NCBI GenBank assembly: GCA_024407875.1
Contig: JAKSVT010000001.1
Span: 1 to 64,000, forward strand
Direction of reading: 5' to 3'
Source of the DNA: Alphaproteobacteria bacterium
GTDB lineage: Bacteria > Pseudomonadota > Alphaproteobacteria > CAAGCB01 > CAG-977
Length of the DNA stretch: 64,000 bases
This document shows positions 44,070 to 53,090 of the stretch, piece after piece. A program made the translations under genes and the position numbers. The first letter of the stretch is position 1. Every line of letters begins with the position of its first letter. Below the pieces are notes generated by a model. That model was given only the letters and a program-made list of their open reading frames with translations. It was not told where the DNA came from and did no database searches.

Positions 44070-45626
44070 CTAAAATTTTTTGAAAAAATCATTGCCTTTA
44101 TCATCAATAAGAATAAAAGCTGAAAGATTTTTAACTTTTATTTTGTAAACAGCTTCCATTCCTAATTCAGGATAATCTATGCATTCTTTTTTTGTAATTT
44201 GTGTTGCAACTAAAGCAGCTACGCCACCTAAAGTTCCTAAATAAAAACCTTTATGATTTTTACAAGAATTTAATACGATATCGCTTCTATTACCTTTTGC
44301 TAACATTATAAGAGAAGCTCCTTTTTGTTGAAGTAAATCAACATATGTATCCATTCTTCCTGCGGTTGTTGGACCAAATGATCCACTTGGATAATTTATG
44401 GGTGTTTTGGCAGGTCCTGCATAGTATATAGGATGCTTAAATAGATATTCTGGTAAAGGTTTATTATTATCTAGCAGTTCTTTAAATTTTGCATGAGCAA
44501 TATCTCTTGCTACTATAAGTGTCCCTGATAAAGATATACGTGTTCCAACAGGGTAATTGTGTAATTGGTTGCATATTTCTTTTATAGGCTGGTCTAAATT
44601 TATTTCGACTTCGTCATTAGATAAATTAGTTGTATCAATTTCAGATAAAAATTTTGAAGGATTATGTTCTAACTCTTCTATATAAACTCCAGTTTTATCA
44701 ATTTTTGCTAATATATTCCTGTCTGCAATACAGGAAATTCCTATTCCAATAGGAAGACTAGCTCCATGTCTAGGTAATCTAATTACTCTAACATCAAGAC
44801 AATAATTGTTGCCACCAAATTGTGCACCATATCCTATTTCGTTAGCTACTTGTAAAATTTCATTTTCAAGTTCTTTATCTCGTAGTCCTTCATTTGTGGA
44901 AGGAAGTTCATCTAAAGCTTTGGCTGAGGCTAATTTTACAGCTTTCAAATTTTGTTCTGCTGATAATCCTCCAATAACAATTGCTAAATGGTAAGGGGGA
45001 CATGCAGCTGTTCCTAATGTTTTAATTTTTGCTTTTAAAAATCCGATTAATTTTTGATGATTCAATAAAGCTCTAGTTTCTTGAAATAAATAAGTTTTAT
45101 TGGCAGAGCCACCACCTTTAGCAATCATTAAAAATTGATATTCATTACTTTTTACAGCAGAAATATCAATACAAGCAGGTAAATTGTTGTTTGAGTTACT
45201 TTCTATAAAAGTGTTAGTTGGAATGTTTTGAGAATATCTTAAATTGTCAGTTAGATAAGTTTCTTTAATTCCTTCAGATAGAGCTTCTTCGTCAGTTCCA
45301 TCAGTAATAATTGTGTTACCTTTATTTCCTATAACAATAGCAGTTCCTGTATCTTGGCATAAGGGCAAAATTTCATTGCTTGCTATTATAGCATTTTTTA
45401 AAAATTGAGTTGTTGCAAACTTTTCATTTTCGGGTGTTGAAGACGATTTTTGAATTTTAGATATTTGTTCTAAATGAGATGATCTTAAGAAAAAAGATAT
45501 TTCATGAAAGCATAATTTTGATAGTTCTTTTAATGTGTTTGAAGAAATATGTAATAAGCCATTTTCTTCTTTTGGAGTAGGTATATTTGTTTTTACATAT
45601 TTAACGTTTTGTGGAAAAATTCTCAT
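44070..45626 (-). CDS. fumA: Class I fumarate hydratase
   Basis: Iron-sulfur fumarase of 518 residues, converting fumarate and malate. The alpha domain has the cluster Cys in LCQDTGTAIV, AACPPYHLAIVIGG and a third in the later GNNYCLD or NSCKNHKGFYLG segments. The C-terminal beta domain has GPTTAGRMDTY and GTLGGVAALVA. Class I enzymes are oxygen-labile, fitting anaerobic growth. In anaerobes it often runs toward fumarate for respiration. It is followed by the RHH-HAD gene and preceded by sspB with 2 bases between. Confidence 0.93.
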   Translation of the reverse strand: MRIFPQNVKYVKTNIPTPKEENGLLHISSNTLKELSKLCFHEISFFLRSSHLEQISKIQKSSSTPENEKFATTQFLKNAIIASNEILPLCQDTGTAIVIGNKGNTIITDGTDEEALSEGIKETYLTDNLRYSQNIPTNTFIESNSNNNLPACIDISAVKSNEYQFLMIAKGGGSANKTYLFQETRALLNHQKLIGFLKAKIKTLGTAACPPYHLAIVIGGLSAEQNLKAVKLASAKALDELPSTNEGLRDKELENEILQVANEIGYGAQFGGNNYCLDVRVIRLPRHGASLPIGIGISCIADRNILAKIDKTGVYIEELEHNPSKFLSEIDTTNLSNDEVEINLDQPIKEICNQLHNYPVGTRISLSGTLIVARDIAHAKFKELLDNNKPLPEYLFKHPIYYAGPAKTPINYPSGSFGPTTAGRMDTYVDLLQQKGASLIMLAKGNRSDIVLNSCKNHKGFYLGTLGGVAALVATQITKKECIDYPELGMEAVYKIKVKNLSAFILIDDKGNDFFKKF

Positions 45627-45628
45627 TT

Positions 45629-46114
45629 TTATTTCTTGTTTTTTAAACGTTCTTTTGCCAAGTTAAAGTCTATGATTCCATCATTTTCAACTTTTTTTGC
45701 TTTCTTTGTTTCCTTTTCAGGTTTTTCAGTTTTTTTCTTCAAAGATATTTTTGTTTTTGGAATTTCTGGTGCAAATTGTAATGAAAAACCTGTAGTAGGA
45801 TCTAGAATTTCAATTATTGATTTATAAGGAATTACAACTGTTTCTGGTACCCCATTAAATGATAATCCAACAGAAAAGTCATTTTCGTTAACTTGTAAAT
45901 TTTCAAATTGATATTGCAAAATTATTGTTAAATTCGTAGGGAACTGCTGTCTCATTTTGTTTGATAAAACAACACCAGGATAAGCTGTTAAAAAACTTAT
46001 GTAATAATAATTTGTATTGCCAAACGGTTCAATTAATGGGATTGATCTTAGAATTTCTTTTAACATAGAAATTTGGCCGTGCTCGACTATTTTATTGTAA
46101 TCAATCTCTTTCAT
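45629..46114 (-). CDS. sspB: SspB-type ClpXP adaptor
   Basis: A 161-residue protein of the alphaproteobacterial SspB type. The folded domain (about residues 25-120) has YYISFLTAYPGVVLSNKMRQ, LTIILQYQFENL and FSVGLSFNGVPETVVIPY, the SsrA-tag binding fold. A flexible Lys/Glu-rich linker follows, ending in a short hydrophobic C terminus (IIDFNLAKERLKNKK) that would dock on ClpX. SspB delivers ssrA-tagged proteins to ClpXP. The ssrA gene itself lies only 25 bases upstream on the same strand, so tag and adaptor are neighbours here. Confidence 0.9.
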   Translation of the reverse strand: MKEIDYNKIVEHGQISMLKEILRSIPLIEPFGNTNYYYISFLTAYPGVVLSNKMRQQFPTNLTIILQYQFENLQVNENDFSVGLSFNGVPETVVIPYKSIIEILDPTTGFSLQFAPEIPKTKISLKKKTEKPEKETKKAKKVENDGIIDFNLAKERLKNKK

Positions 46115-46138
46115 AATATTCCCTTTAAAAATTTAATT

Positions 46139-46442
46139 GGGACACCTCTGTTGCTAGGCAGTCCCACGCCCCACCTAGACGTCTCAAGGCCTAGGAATTG
46201 AGTTCAGTCGTTGACGGCTAAAAATTAAGCAGCCAAAGCAACTGGAGCGCGATTATCATTCGCATTTATAAATTCAGCCCGATAACGGTGGTACAATACC
46301 GAATACAAATTTACTCTTTACTACGCGTGTCGATCCTGTTTCGTCCCCATAAATGGTGGAGACGCCGGGTACCGCCCCCGGGTCCACTACGCCTATTCCA
46401 ATAAACGTTTAGCATTTTAGTCAGATTGCTCTGACGGATTTT
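46139..46442 (-). ncRNA. ssrA: Circularly permuted (two-piece) tmRNA
   Basis: On the minus strand the acceptor part comes first. A hairpin GTCAGAGCAATCTGAC precedes the T arm and the 3' acceptor strand GTCTCCACCA, whose CCA lies at 46354-46356. After only 5 bases (TTTAT) the 5' acceptor strand GGGGAC starts the coding part with GGGGACGAAACAGGATCGAC. The tag frame lies at 46225-46263 and encodes ANDNRAPVALAA, then a stop. This is the alphaproteobacterial arrangement, with two RNA pieces held together by pairing. The very short intervening segment is notable. The outer ends are estimated to within about 10 bases. Confidence 0.95.
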
Positions 46443-46466
46443 ATTATAATAATAATTTGATATATT

Positions 46467-46943
46467 TCAAGATTGTAAATTTGATTTTCTTTTAAAAGTG
46501 AAATTTTTATGCCCAAAATAGCTAAAAATAACAGAAACTCCACTTGAAATAATTCCTCCAATATATGGAGATAAATTTTTATATTGCTCGGGAAGTAAAT
46601 ATCTACATGTTTCTACAGATGCTATTAAAATAGGGTAGGTTACCAAAGTGGCGATTCCGTATACAGCTCGGCATTTTATGTATTCTTTAAAATAATTTCC
46701 CTTTGTTTTAAATACAAAAAATTTGTAACTTAAAAATGATTGTATTATAGCAATTTCACCAGAAATTAAGCCTATATAAGAGTAGGCATATTTACCAAGA
46801 TTTCTTGTTATATATACTAAAGCAAAATATAGTCCTAAGCTAAATAAAGTATTCCATACTCCAACAATTAAATATTGAAGCACCTCTTTATTTATTTTTT
46901 TGTTTAATAAATTTTTTAGCATAACAATTTTCACAGAAGTCAA
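46467..46943 (-). CDS. GtrA-family membrane protein, probable lipid-linked sugar flippase
   Basis: A 158-residue protein with four membrane helices. The GtrA pattern is VLQYLIVGVWNTLFSLGLYF at the start, then IIQSFLSYKFFVFKT and a C-terminal FSYFGHKNFTFKRK. GtrA proteins are thought to flip undecaprenyl-phosphate-linked sugars made by a GtrB-type glycosyltransferase. A fitting GT2 gene lies at 52028 and a large membrane protein at 47036, divergently transcribed. Met at residue 8 (46922) is a possible start. Confidence 0.87.
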   Translation of the reverse strand: MTSVKIVMLKNLLNKKINKEVLQYLIVGVWNTLFSLGLYFALVYITRNLGKYAYSYIGLISGEIAIIQSFLSYKFFVFKTKGNYFKEYIKCRAVYGIATLVTYPILIASVETCRYLLPEQYKNLSPYIGGIISSGVSVIFSYFGHKNFTFKRKSNLQS

Positions 46944-47035
46944 ATCTTGAGCTCTAATGTTTACATTTTCTATTTGAATAAGTAAATGTTATTTTGTATA
47001 AAAAATTAAAATTATTTAAATGAGAGGATTGATTT

Positions 47036-48562
47036 ATGAAGATATCATCTTTAAAAAAAATGGCATTCATTTACATTTTAAGTCCATTATTAATGTTTGT
47101 TTTAACACATTTAAATTGGTGGTGCTCTTTATTATCAGCATCTCTGATATTAGCGGTTGCTTATTATCAATATCTTTATATGAATATCCGTGAAACTGAG
47201 GATGTTTTTTGCATATCAAAAAAACAATGTTTGATTATTTTAGCCATAAGCATTTTTTGGGTAGGCTTTTCTGGAATAGGTGGACTATTAGGACAATCTA
47301 GTGATTATGATGTAAGGAATGCTTTATATTTTAATTTGATTCATAATAGTTGGCCTGTGTACTATTCTCAAAAAGTTGTAATGACATACTATTTTGGATT
47401 TTGGCTTATCCCAGCATTTATTACAAAAATTTTGGGCTTCTTTATATCAAATGATAATGCATTATTTATTGTAGGTTTACAAATTTTGCAATTGTATTCA
47501 ATTTTGGGTATTTATATATTTTTTTGCTTGATTTTTTCATACATAAAACCAAAAAACAAAAAACAAATAGCTTTATGTCTATTGTTGCCTATTTTCTTCT
47601 CTGGGCTCGATTTGATAGGCTTCTATATGATTACCTGGGGAAATGTAAAATTAGCATATGTAATTTATAAAGGACAAGCTCCTGACTATATTATTTTAAG
47701 CTCTTTAGTTACTCACATAGAGCATTGGTCATATCCATTACAATATTCTTCATTAACAACGTGTTTGTTCTGGGTGTTTAACCAAACAATTATTACTTGG
47801 ATTGCAGTTTTATTATTTATGATTGATAGAGATCCAAAACAATATGGGATATTGTTTGTAAGTACATTTTTCTGTGGTCCTTTCCCTTCTGTGGGATTAG
47901 GTCTTTTTATGCTTTCTCTTTTAGGCTGTGATTTTGTAAGAAATGTTATAAAAAAAGATATAAAATCAACAATATTAAATGCTTGGTCAAAGCAAAATGG
48001 GCTAATGATACCATTATTAATATTAATATTTTTATTCTTTTCATCACAACATGATTCTGATTTTAGACAGATAAGACAGGTTAATCCATTTGTTTGGTTT
48101 TGGTTTGTCTCTCTTGAAGCATTACTCTATGTAGCTTTAATTTTGAAAAGAAATATAAAAGATCCTATTTTTATTACAATGATAATCAGTTTGTTGTGTA
48201 TTTGTTTAATAATGGTTGCCACAGATTTTGATTTCGGAGCAAGAGCTTCTTTGCCTGCTGTGCTTGTATTAATGCTTTATGTTTTAAAAGGTCTTGTTGG
48301 AAAAGATTTATACTTAGAAGTTAAAATATTGCTTGGAATTTTGTTGATAATTGGTGCTGCTACTCCGATTGTTGAATTTAATAGACCAATTGCAAAAGCT
48401 ATACATACTAAGCGAATAATAAATTTGGTTCCTTATAGTTTGGGACCAAGAAATGTTAGCGAAAAGGCGGATAGTGCATTTTTCTACAGATATTTGGCAA
48501 AACAGCCTAATTTAAAAGAATTAGAAAACAAGAATAGAAAAATAATCAATCCTGTATATTGA
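47036..48562 (+). CDS. Multispanning membrane protein, possible GT-C glycosyltransferase
   Basis: A 508-residue protein with about eleven membrane helices. The first large loop has an acidic motif, QSSDYDVRNALYFNLIHNSW, which could be the donor-binding loop of a GT-C enzyme using polyprenyl-phosphate sugar. GAGAGGATTG precedes the start codon. It is the only plus-strand gene in this region and is divergent from gtrA. In Gtr systems GtrA and GtrB act with a variable, multispanning transferase, and this gene is a candidate for that role. I do not recognise the family. Confidence 0.6.
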   Translation: MKISSLKKMAFIYILSPLLMFVLTHLNWWCSLLSASLILAVAYYQYLYMNIRETEDVFCISKKQCLIILAISIFWVGFSGIGGLLGQSSDYDVRNALYFNLIHNSWPVYYSQKVVMTYYFGFWLIPAFITKILGFFISNDNALFIVGLQILQLYSILGIYIFFCLIFSYIKPKNKKQIALCLLLPIFFSGLDLIGFYMITWGNVKLAYVIYKGQAPDYIILSSLVTHIEHWSYPLQYSSLTTCLFWVFNQTIITWIAVLLFMIDRDPKQYGILFVSTFFCGPFPSVGLGLFMLSLLGCDFVRNVIKKDIKSTILNAWSKQNGLMIPLLILIFLFFSSQHDSDFRQIRQVNPFVWFWFVSLEALLYVALILKRNIKDPIFITMIISLLCICLIMVATDFDFGARASLPAVLVLMLYVLKGLVGKDLYLEVKILLGILLIIGAATPIVEFNRPIAKAIHTKRIINLVPYSLGPRNVSEKADSAFFYRYLAKQPNLKELENKNRKIINPVY

Positions 48563-48574
48563 TATAAAAGTTTT

Positions 48575-49756
48575 CTATGGTTGTACAGCAATGCCAAGTT
48601 CTGCTGATTTATATGCAGCATATATAATCTTAATTGTTAAATATGCTAAATTAAATCCAGATTTGGGTTCTCTGTCAAAATAAATAGCCTCAATGAAATC
48701 GCGCATTTCATCAGTATATCCACGAATAATTTCATCTTCAAGAAAAGGCTTGTTCCAACCTGTTTTGGAAGGAAGCATTTCAGATAAATAAACATCGTCA
48801 AGATTATCTTCATCTAAGAAATATGTTTCAATCATATCATTCATAGTTAATTTACAATTTATTGCCGTATCATTGCAATATAATTCAACGTAATTTTTAG
48901 ACCCGCCTAGTAGTGTATCTGTAGCAATTATTGTTGCTTTTGTTCCATCAGAAAATGTTAAAATTACAGTTGCACAATCTTCAACATCAATAGGATTTGC
49001 TGCGATATGACGATGATCATATTTAGATAATTGAGGAGTTATTCTTCCCATATCAGCAAAAACGGTTTTTACAGTTATTTCTTCACCACGTGTTTTTCCT
49101 TCTAACTGTTTTAGCCATAAAATAGCTGATAATGGGTGAGCTCCTGTTCTAATAAAAGTCCCTCCACCGGTTTTGTTCCATTCCCCAGCAACAGGAGAAC
49201 TTGATCCTTTTAAGCTTTCTTCGCCTTTTGCATAAAGAATTCTGCTTTTTTTACATTTAATAATTTCAGCCGCTTTGTTTATTGCTGGTGCATATATAAA
49301 ATTTTCAGCATACATAAATTTTTTATCGGATTTATTAATAGCTTCTTTGAGTTTGTCAATTTGGCAAATTAACTTATCATACATTTTAACTTTTGAAACT
49401 TTTAATCCGATAGGCTCTTCATCCCCAACTTCTCCAAAATATCCGCTGATAGGTTTTTCACATATTACATGTTTACCTGCGTTTAAAGCTTTTATAATCA
49501 TTTCTTCGTGAATATAAGGAGGGGTGCATATATCAATTACATCTATTTCTTTATCATTTAGTAGATCATCAAAGGAAAGACTTGCATTAATAAAACCATA
49601 TTTTTCTTTATATTTTTGAACAGGTTCAATACGTCTTCCGATTATGTGCTTATAACAAATAGGAATCCCAGAATAACGCTTTAAAGCATTTAAATGTAGT
49701 TCTGTAGCTCTGCCAGATCCAGCCATTCCTATACAAATTTCTTTTTTGTTATTCAT
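48575..49756 (-). CDS. Gfo/Idh/MocA-family oxidoreductase
   Basis: A 393-residue NAD(P)-dependent sugar or amino-sugar dehydrogenase. The Rossmann loop is ICIGMAGSGRATELHLNAL, followed by DVIDICTPPYIHEEMIIKAL and HVICEKPISGYFG with the catalytic-type Lys. The C-terminal domain includes GGGTFIRTGAHPLSAILWL, with a possible active-site His. It is last of the minus-strand operon from GT2 downward, 5 bases after the ATP-grasp gene. The precise substrate is unknown. It probably modifies the sugar used by the neighbouring transferases. Confidence 0.85.
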   Translation of the reverse strand: MNNKKEICIGMAGSGRATELHLNALKRYSGIPICYKHIIGRRIEPVQKYKEKYGFINASLSFDDLLNDKEIDVIDICTPPYIHEEMIIKALNAGKHVICEKPISGYFGEVGDEEPIGLKVSKVKMYDKLICQIDKLKEAINKSDKKFMYAENFIYAPAINKAAEIIKCKKSRILYAKGEESLKGSSSPVAGEWNKTGGGTFIRTGAHPLSAILWLKQLEGKTRGEEITVKTVFADMGRITPQLSKYDHRHIAANPIDVEDCATVILTFSDGTKATIIATDTLLGGSKNYVELYCNDTAINCKLTMNDMIETYFLDEDNLDDVYLSEMLPSKTGWNKPFLEDEIIRGYTDEMRDFIEAIYFDREPKSGFNLAYLTIKIIYAAYKSAELGIAVQP

Positions 49757-49761
49757 AATTG

Positions 49762-50949
49762 TTATCCTATCTCTTTTAAAACTACTAAATCGTTTCTATA
49801 ATTCCTAATTAATACTTCATCCATTTCTTCTTTTGATGAAAACTTCAAAAAAAGAAACCCTACAGGTTGATGAGAATAGTCATTTATTTCATCCCCCTCA
49901 TTCATTAACATAAACTGGTCGTATTTGAACTTTTCAAGAGTTTGTGGAATGTTGATTTTTTCTATAATACCATTTTTAGGCGACATTATTTCTTTGTAGG
50001 CATAGTATCCTGTTTGAATAATATTTTTAGGAAAATCTTTACAATCTAAACCACATCGTGCTTTTGCTTCCCAATAATCCCAATCAATATTGTTTAATTT
50101 GTTCGCTGGGACAGAGTACATATTTCCAAGTACTCTTCTCATTACCTCGATTATCCAAGGGGTGCCATTATTATAAATATATTGTAAATGGAAAATGCCA
50201 TCTTTTAAATTTAGTATTTTGGCAATTTTTTCTATTTGTTCAATTAAAATCCCTGAACACTGTTCCCAGTTGCTTGAAGGAAATGTATCAATTTCTACTC
50301 TATATGGATTTATTATTGAATATTCATTGTTTGATGAAAAAGTTATAACTTTTTGATCAACTAAATATGTGCAAAATCCATGTTGAGATCCTTCTAAAAA
50401 AGGCTCAATTACAATAGTTTGATTTTTCGATTTTGAAAAAGCAAATTTGATTGCATCTTTTGCTTGATTTATATCATTTACTTTAGAAATCCCATTTCCT
50501 GCACTAGCATCAGAAGGCTTAATTATAATAGGAAATTTTGTAGTTTTAATATATTCAAGGGCATCATCACAATTTTTAAAAGATTTAGATTTTGGCGTTA
50601 AAATATTATGCTTCTCAGCAAATTCTTTGAATTTATCTTTGTTATGTAAAGTTAGTGTTGTTTCAAGACTATCATATCCTGGTAAATTTAGTTTTTCAGC
50701 AATGTACGCAGCTGTATAAACTCCATAATCATTACAGCAAGGACAAATTGCATCTATTTTTTCTTTTAAAGCAATTTGTAAAATTAGCTCTTGGTTTGAA
50801 TAATCTGCTTTTATCCATTTATCAACTAAACCGTTTCCTGGTAAATTGTCTTTATTACCTGTGGCTATGATATAATAATTAAGCTTTCTTAATCCTCTTA
50901 TAAGGCCTAAGTCATTATGTGAAGCGCATAATAATAAAACTTTTTTCAT
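49762..50949 (-). CDS. ATP-grasp ligase
   Basis: A 395-residue enzyme of the carboxylate-amine ligase type. After an N-terminal Rossmann-like part (KKVLLLCASHNDLGLIRGL), the ATP-grasp domain has HNKDKFKEFAEKHNILTPKS, FPIIIKPSDASAGNGISKV and GIFHLQYIYNNGTPWIIEVM, with metal-binding Glu residues near the end. The start at 50949 is chosen because it forms an ATGA overlap with the aminotransferase gene. It probably attaches an amino acid or other acid to an amino sugar in this glycan cluster. That role is inferred from context. Confidence 0.8.
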   Translation of the reverse strand: MKKVLLLCASHNDLGLIRGLRKLNYYIIATGNKDNLPGNGLVDKWIKADYSNQELILQIALKEKIDAICPCCNDYGVYTAAYIAEKLNLPGYDSLETTLTLHNKDKFKEFAEKHNILTPKSKSFKNCDDALEYIKTTKFPIIIKPSDASAGNGISKVNDINQAKDAIKFAFSKSKNQTIVIEPFLEGSQHGFCTYLVDQKVITFSSNNEYSIINPYRVEIDTFPSSNWEQCSGILIEQIEKIAKILNLKDGIFHLQYIYNNGTPWIIEVMRRVLGNMYSVPANKLNNIDWDYWEAKARCGLDCKDFPKNIIQTGYYAYKEIMSPKNGIIEKINIPQTLEKFKYDQFMLMNEGDEINDYSHQPVGFLFLKFSSKEEMDEVLIRNYRNDLVVLKEIG

Positions 50950-52031
50950 TCTTTTATTGCCTTGCAAATTTTTTCAATGTTTTCTTCTTCTAAATCAACG
51001 TATAAAGGAAGACAAATTATTCTTTTGCTAATGCTTTCTGATATAGGACAATTTTGAGTTGTTTTTAAATAAGGTAAGGTGTTTAAGCTTGGATAAAAAT
51101 ATCTACGAGGAAATATATCTAATTCTTTTAATTTGTTTAATGCTTTTATTAAAATGTTCTCATTTTCAAAAACTATAGGATAATAAGCATAGTTATATTC
51201 TAAATCTTTATTTTTTAAAGGTCTTAATATTTTTCTATTGTCAACTAAATTAGATAGCATTTCATCATATAAAAAACTTATTTTTTTTCTGGCTTCTATA
51301 ATTTGTGAAATGTAATTTAAGTTTGTTAATCCCATTGCAGCATTGAATTCGTCTTGCTTTGCATTTATACCAAGAATTTGATGGTTGTCATTTGTATGTC
51401 CAAAACGTTTCATTAATTCAATTTTATTATTAAATTCTTCATTTTTACATATGATTCCGCCACCTTCAATAGTGTGGAAAAGCTTAGTCGCATGAAAAGA
51501 TAAAGTAGATATATCACCATATGTAGCTAATTGTTTGTCTTTGTATTTTGCTCCAAATGTATGAGCCGCATCATATATTACTTTTAAATTATGCTTGTCA
51601 GCAATTTTTTGAATGTTTTCAATTTCACAGTTATATCCGAAAACATGAACAGGCATAATTGCTACGGTTTTGTCTGTAATTAATTCTTCTATTTTTTCAG
51701 GATCTAACGTAAAGTCATCAGCTTTTATATCAGCATATACTGGGGTATATTTTTCCCATAATATTGATGATGTTGTTGCAACATAAGAAAAAGGAGTTGT
51801 AATTATTTCCCCTTCTTTTGGTAAATCTAAACATTCTATTGCCAATTGAAGAGCTACAGTTCCATTTGTTACATAATGGAAATAAAGAGTTCCAAAATAT
51901 ATAGCTAGCTTTTGTTCTAATTCTTGAACTTTTTTCCCATGATTCGTCAATATTCCTGAATCAAAAATTTCTGAAACATGTTTCATAAATTCTTCTTTTG
52001 GAGGTAAAAAAGCTTTTGTTACATTTATCAT
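50946..52031 (-). CDS. DegT/DnrJ/EryC1-type sugar aminotransferase
   Basis: A 361-residue PLP enzyme. It has TPFSYVATTSSILWEKYTPV, DADH-like AIMPVHVFGYNCEIENI, VIYDAAHTFGAKYK and the PLP lysine in LSFHATKLFHTIEGGGII, followed by GINAKQDEFNAAMGL. These enzymes make amino sugars from keto sugars bound to nucleotide. It overlaps the GT2 gene upstream and the ATP-grasp gene downstream by 4 bases each, so the order GT2-aminotransferase-ATP-grasp-oxidoreductase forms one coupled unit. Confidence 0.92.
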   Translation of the reverse strand: MINVTKAFLPPKEEFMKHVSEIFDSGILTNHGKKVQELEQKLAIYFGTLYFHYVTNGTVALQLAIECLDLPKEGEIITTPFSYVATTSSILWEKYTPVYADIKADDFTLDPEKIEELITDKTVAIMPVHVFGYNCEIENIQKIADKHNLKVIYDAAHTFGAKYKDKQLATYGDISTLSFHATKLFHTIEGGGIICKNEEFNNKIELMKRFGHTNDNHQILGINAKQDEFNAAMGLTNLNYISQIIEARKKISFLYDEMLSNLVDNRKILRPLKNKDLEYNYAYYPIVFENENILIKALNKLKELDIFPRRYFYPSLNTLPYLKTTQNCPISESISKRIICLPLYVDLEEENIEKICKAIKE

Positions 52032-53005
52032 TCTTTTGCTTTCGAAACTTTAGTTTTTTTGTTTTGCACAGTCGTTTCATCAATAATTGTTTCAACAATA
52101 TATCTTGGATAATTTTTTACAAATGTTGAGATGCTCCATATATATTTGCCAACAATTGAAATAGCAAAAATAACTATACCACTTAGTATATTTAGGTATG
52201 ATAGAATATGAATAAATGAAGGAACAACAATATTAGAAAACAGACTTAATATTCCTATTATAATTTCTGTCAAAAAACCTAAGCCAAATAATAAAAAGCT
52301 TGAAAATAGAATAATATTTAATAATAAATCAGAATAAGAAATAAATACTGTTAAAGCCAATAAAACTTTCGAAATAAATGAATATCCAGATTTTCCATAT
52401 TCTCTTTTGTTTCTAGTATATGGTAGAGCTTTATATTCATAGCCAAGCCATAAAAGTCCTTGTTGGTCAAACTGATCCTCAAATTTATGTTCATAAAAAG
52501 TTTCTTTTATGAATTTATCAATTATAAAGAAATCAAAACCTCCAATTGGCCAACGATTGTTAATAAATTTGTGCATAATTTTGTGAAAAAGTTTTGCACA
52601 ATATACATATAAGCCTTTTTCATCTCTGTTTTTTCTTGAAGCTATAACTAGCTTGTAGCCTTTTTCCCATTCAGCTAACATGTTAGAAAAAAATTCAAAA
52701 GGATCTTGCATGTCAGCTGTATAAAAACCAATGACATCACCTTTTGCAAGATTTAATCCACATTTACAAGCGTTTCCTTGGCCGTAGTTTCTGGTTAGCT
52801 TTGCAAGTCTTATAATTTTAGGATACTGCTTTTGATATTCTTTTAAAATATTCCAAGAATTATCAGGGGATCCATCATTAATAAAAATCAATTCTATCTT
52901 ATAATTTTTGAAATGTTTAAATTGTTCAAGTATATAAGGAATTGTGTGTGGTAAATTTTCTTCGTTCTTATAAACAGGAATTACAACAGAAAATAATTTT
53001 TTCAT
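52028..53005 (-). CDS. GtrB-like GT2 glycosyltransferase, polyprenyl-phosphate type
   Basis: A 325-residue enzyme with a GT-A domain (VVIPVYKNEENLPHTI, LIFINDGSPDNSW, TRNYGQGNACKCGLN, YTADMQDPFEF with DxQD metal ligands) and two C-terminal membrane helices (about residues 225-285). This is the layout of GtrB/DPM1-type enzymes that load a sugar on undecaprenyl phosphate. The start at 53005 is preferred to one two codons upstream. A strong promoter is found upstream. With GtrA nearby it suggests modification of an envelope glycan. Confidence 0.87.
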   Translation of the reverse strand: MKKLFSVVIPVYKNEENLPHTIPYILEQFKHFKNYKIELIFINDGSPDNSWNILKEYQKQYPKIIRLAKLTRNYGQGNACKCGLNLAKGDVIGFYTADMQDPFEFFSNMLAEWEKGYKLVIASRKNRDEKGLYVYCAKLFHKIMHKFINNRWPIGGFDFFIIDKFIKETFYEHKFEDQFDQQGLLWLGYEYKALPYTRNKREYGKSGYSFISKVLLALTVFISYSDLLLNIILFSSFLLFGLGFLTEIIIGILSLFSNIVVPSFIHILSYLNILSGIVIFAISIVGKYIWSISTFVKNYPRYIVETIIDETTVQNKKTKVSKAKE

Positions 53006-53042
53006 ATACAAATCTCAAAAAAACATCGTGCGTACTACGATT

Positions 53043-53071
53043 ATAATACGCACATAAAGAAAAGTTGTCAA
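53043..53071 (-). promoter_or_regulatory. Strong predicted sigma-70 promoter of the glycan-modification operon
   Basis: On the minus strand TTGACA (53066-53071), exactly 17 bases and TATTAT (53043-53048), followed by AATCG. It lies 38 bases before the GT2 start. A near-palindrome, TGCGTATTATAATCG then TAGTACGCA, overlaps the -10 region and could be an operator. Confidence 0.7.
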
Positions 53072-53090
53072 TTTATTAAGCGTGAAAGTC

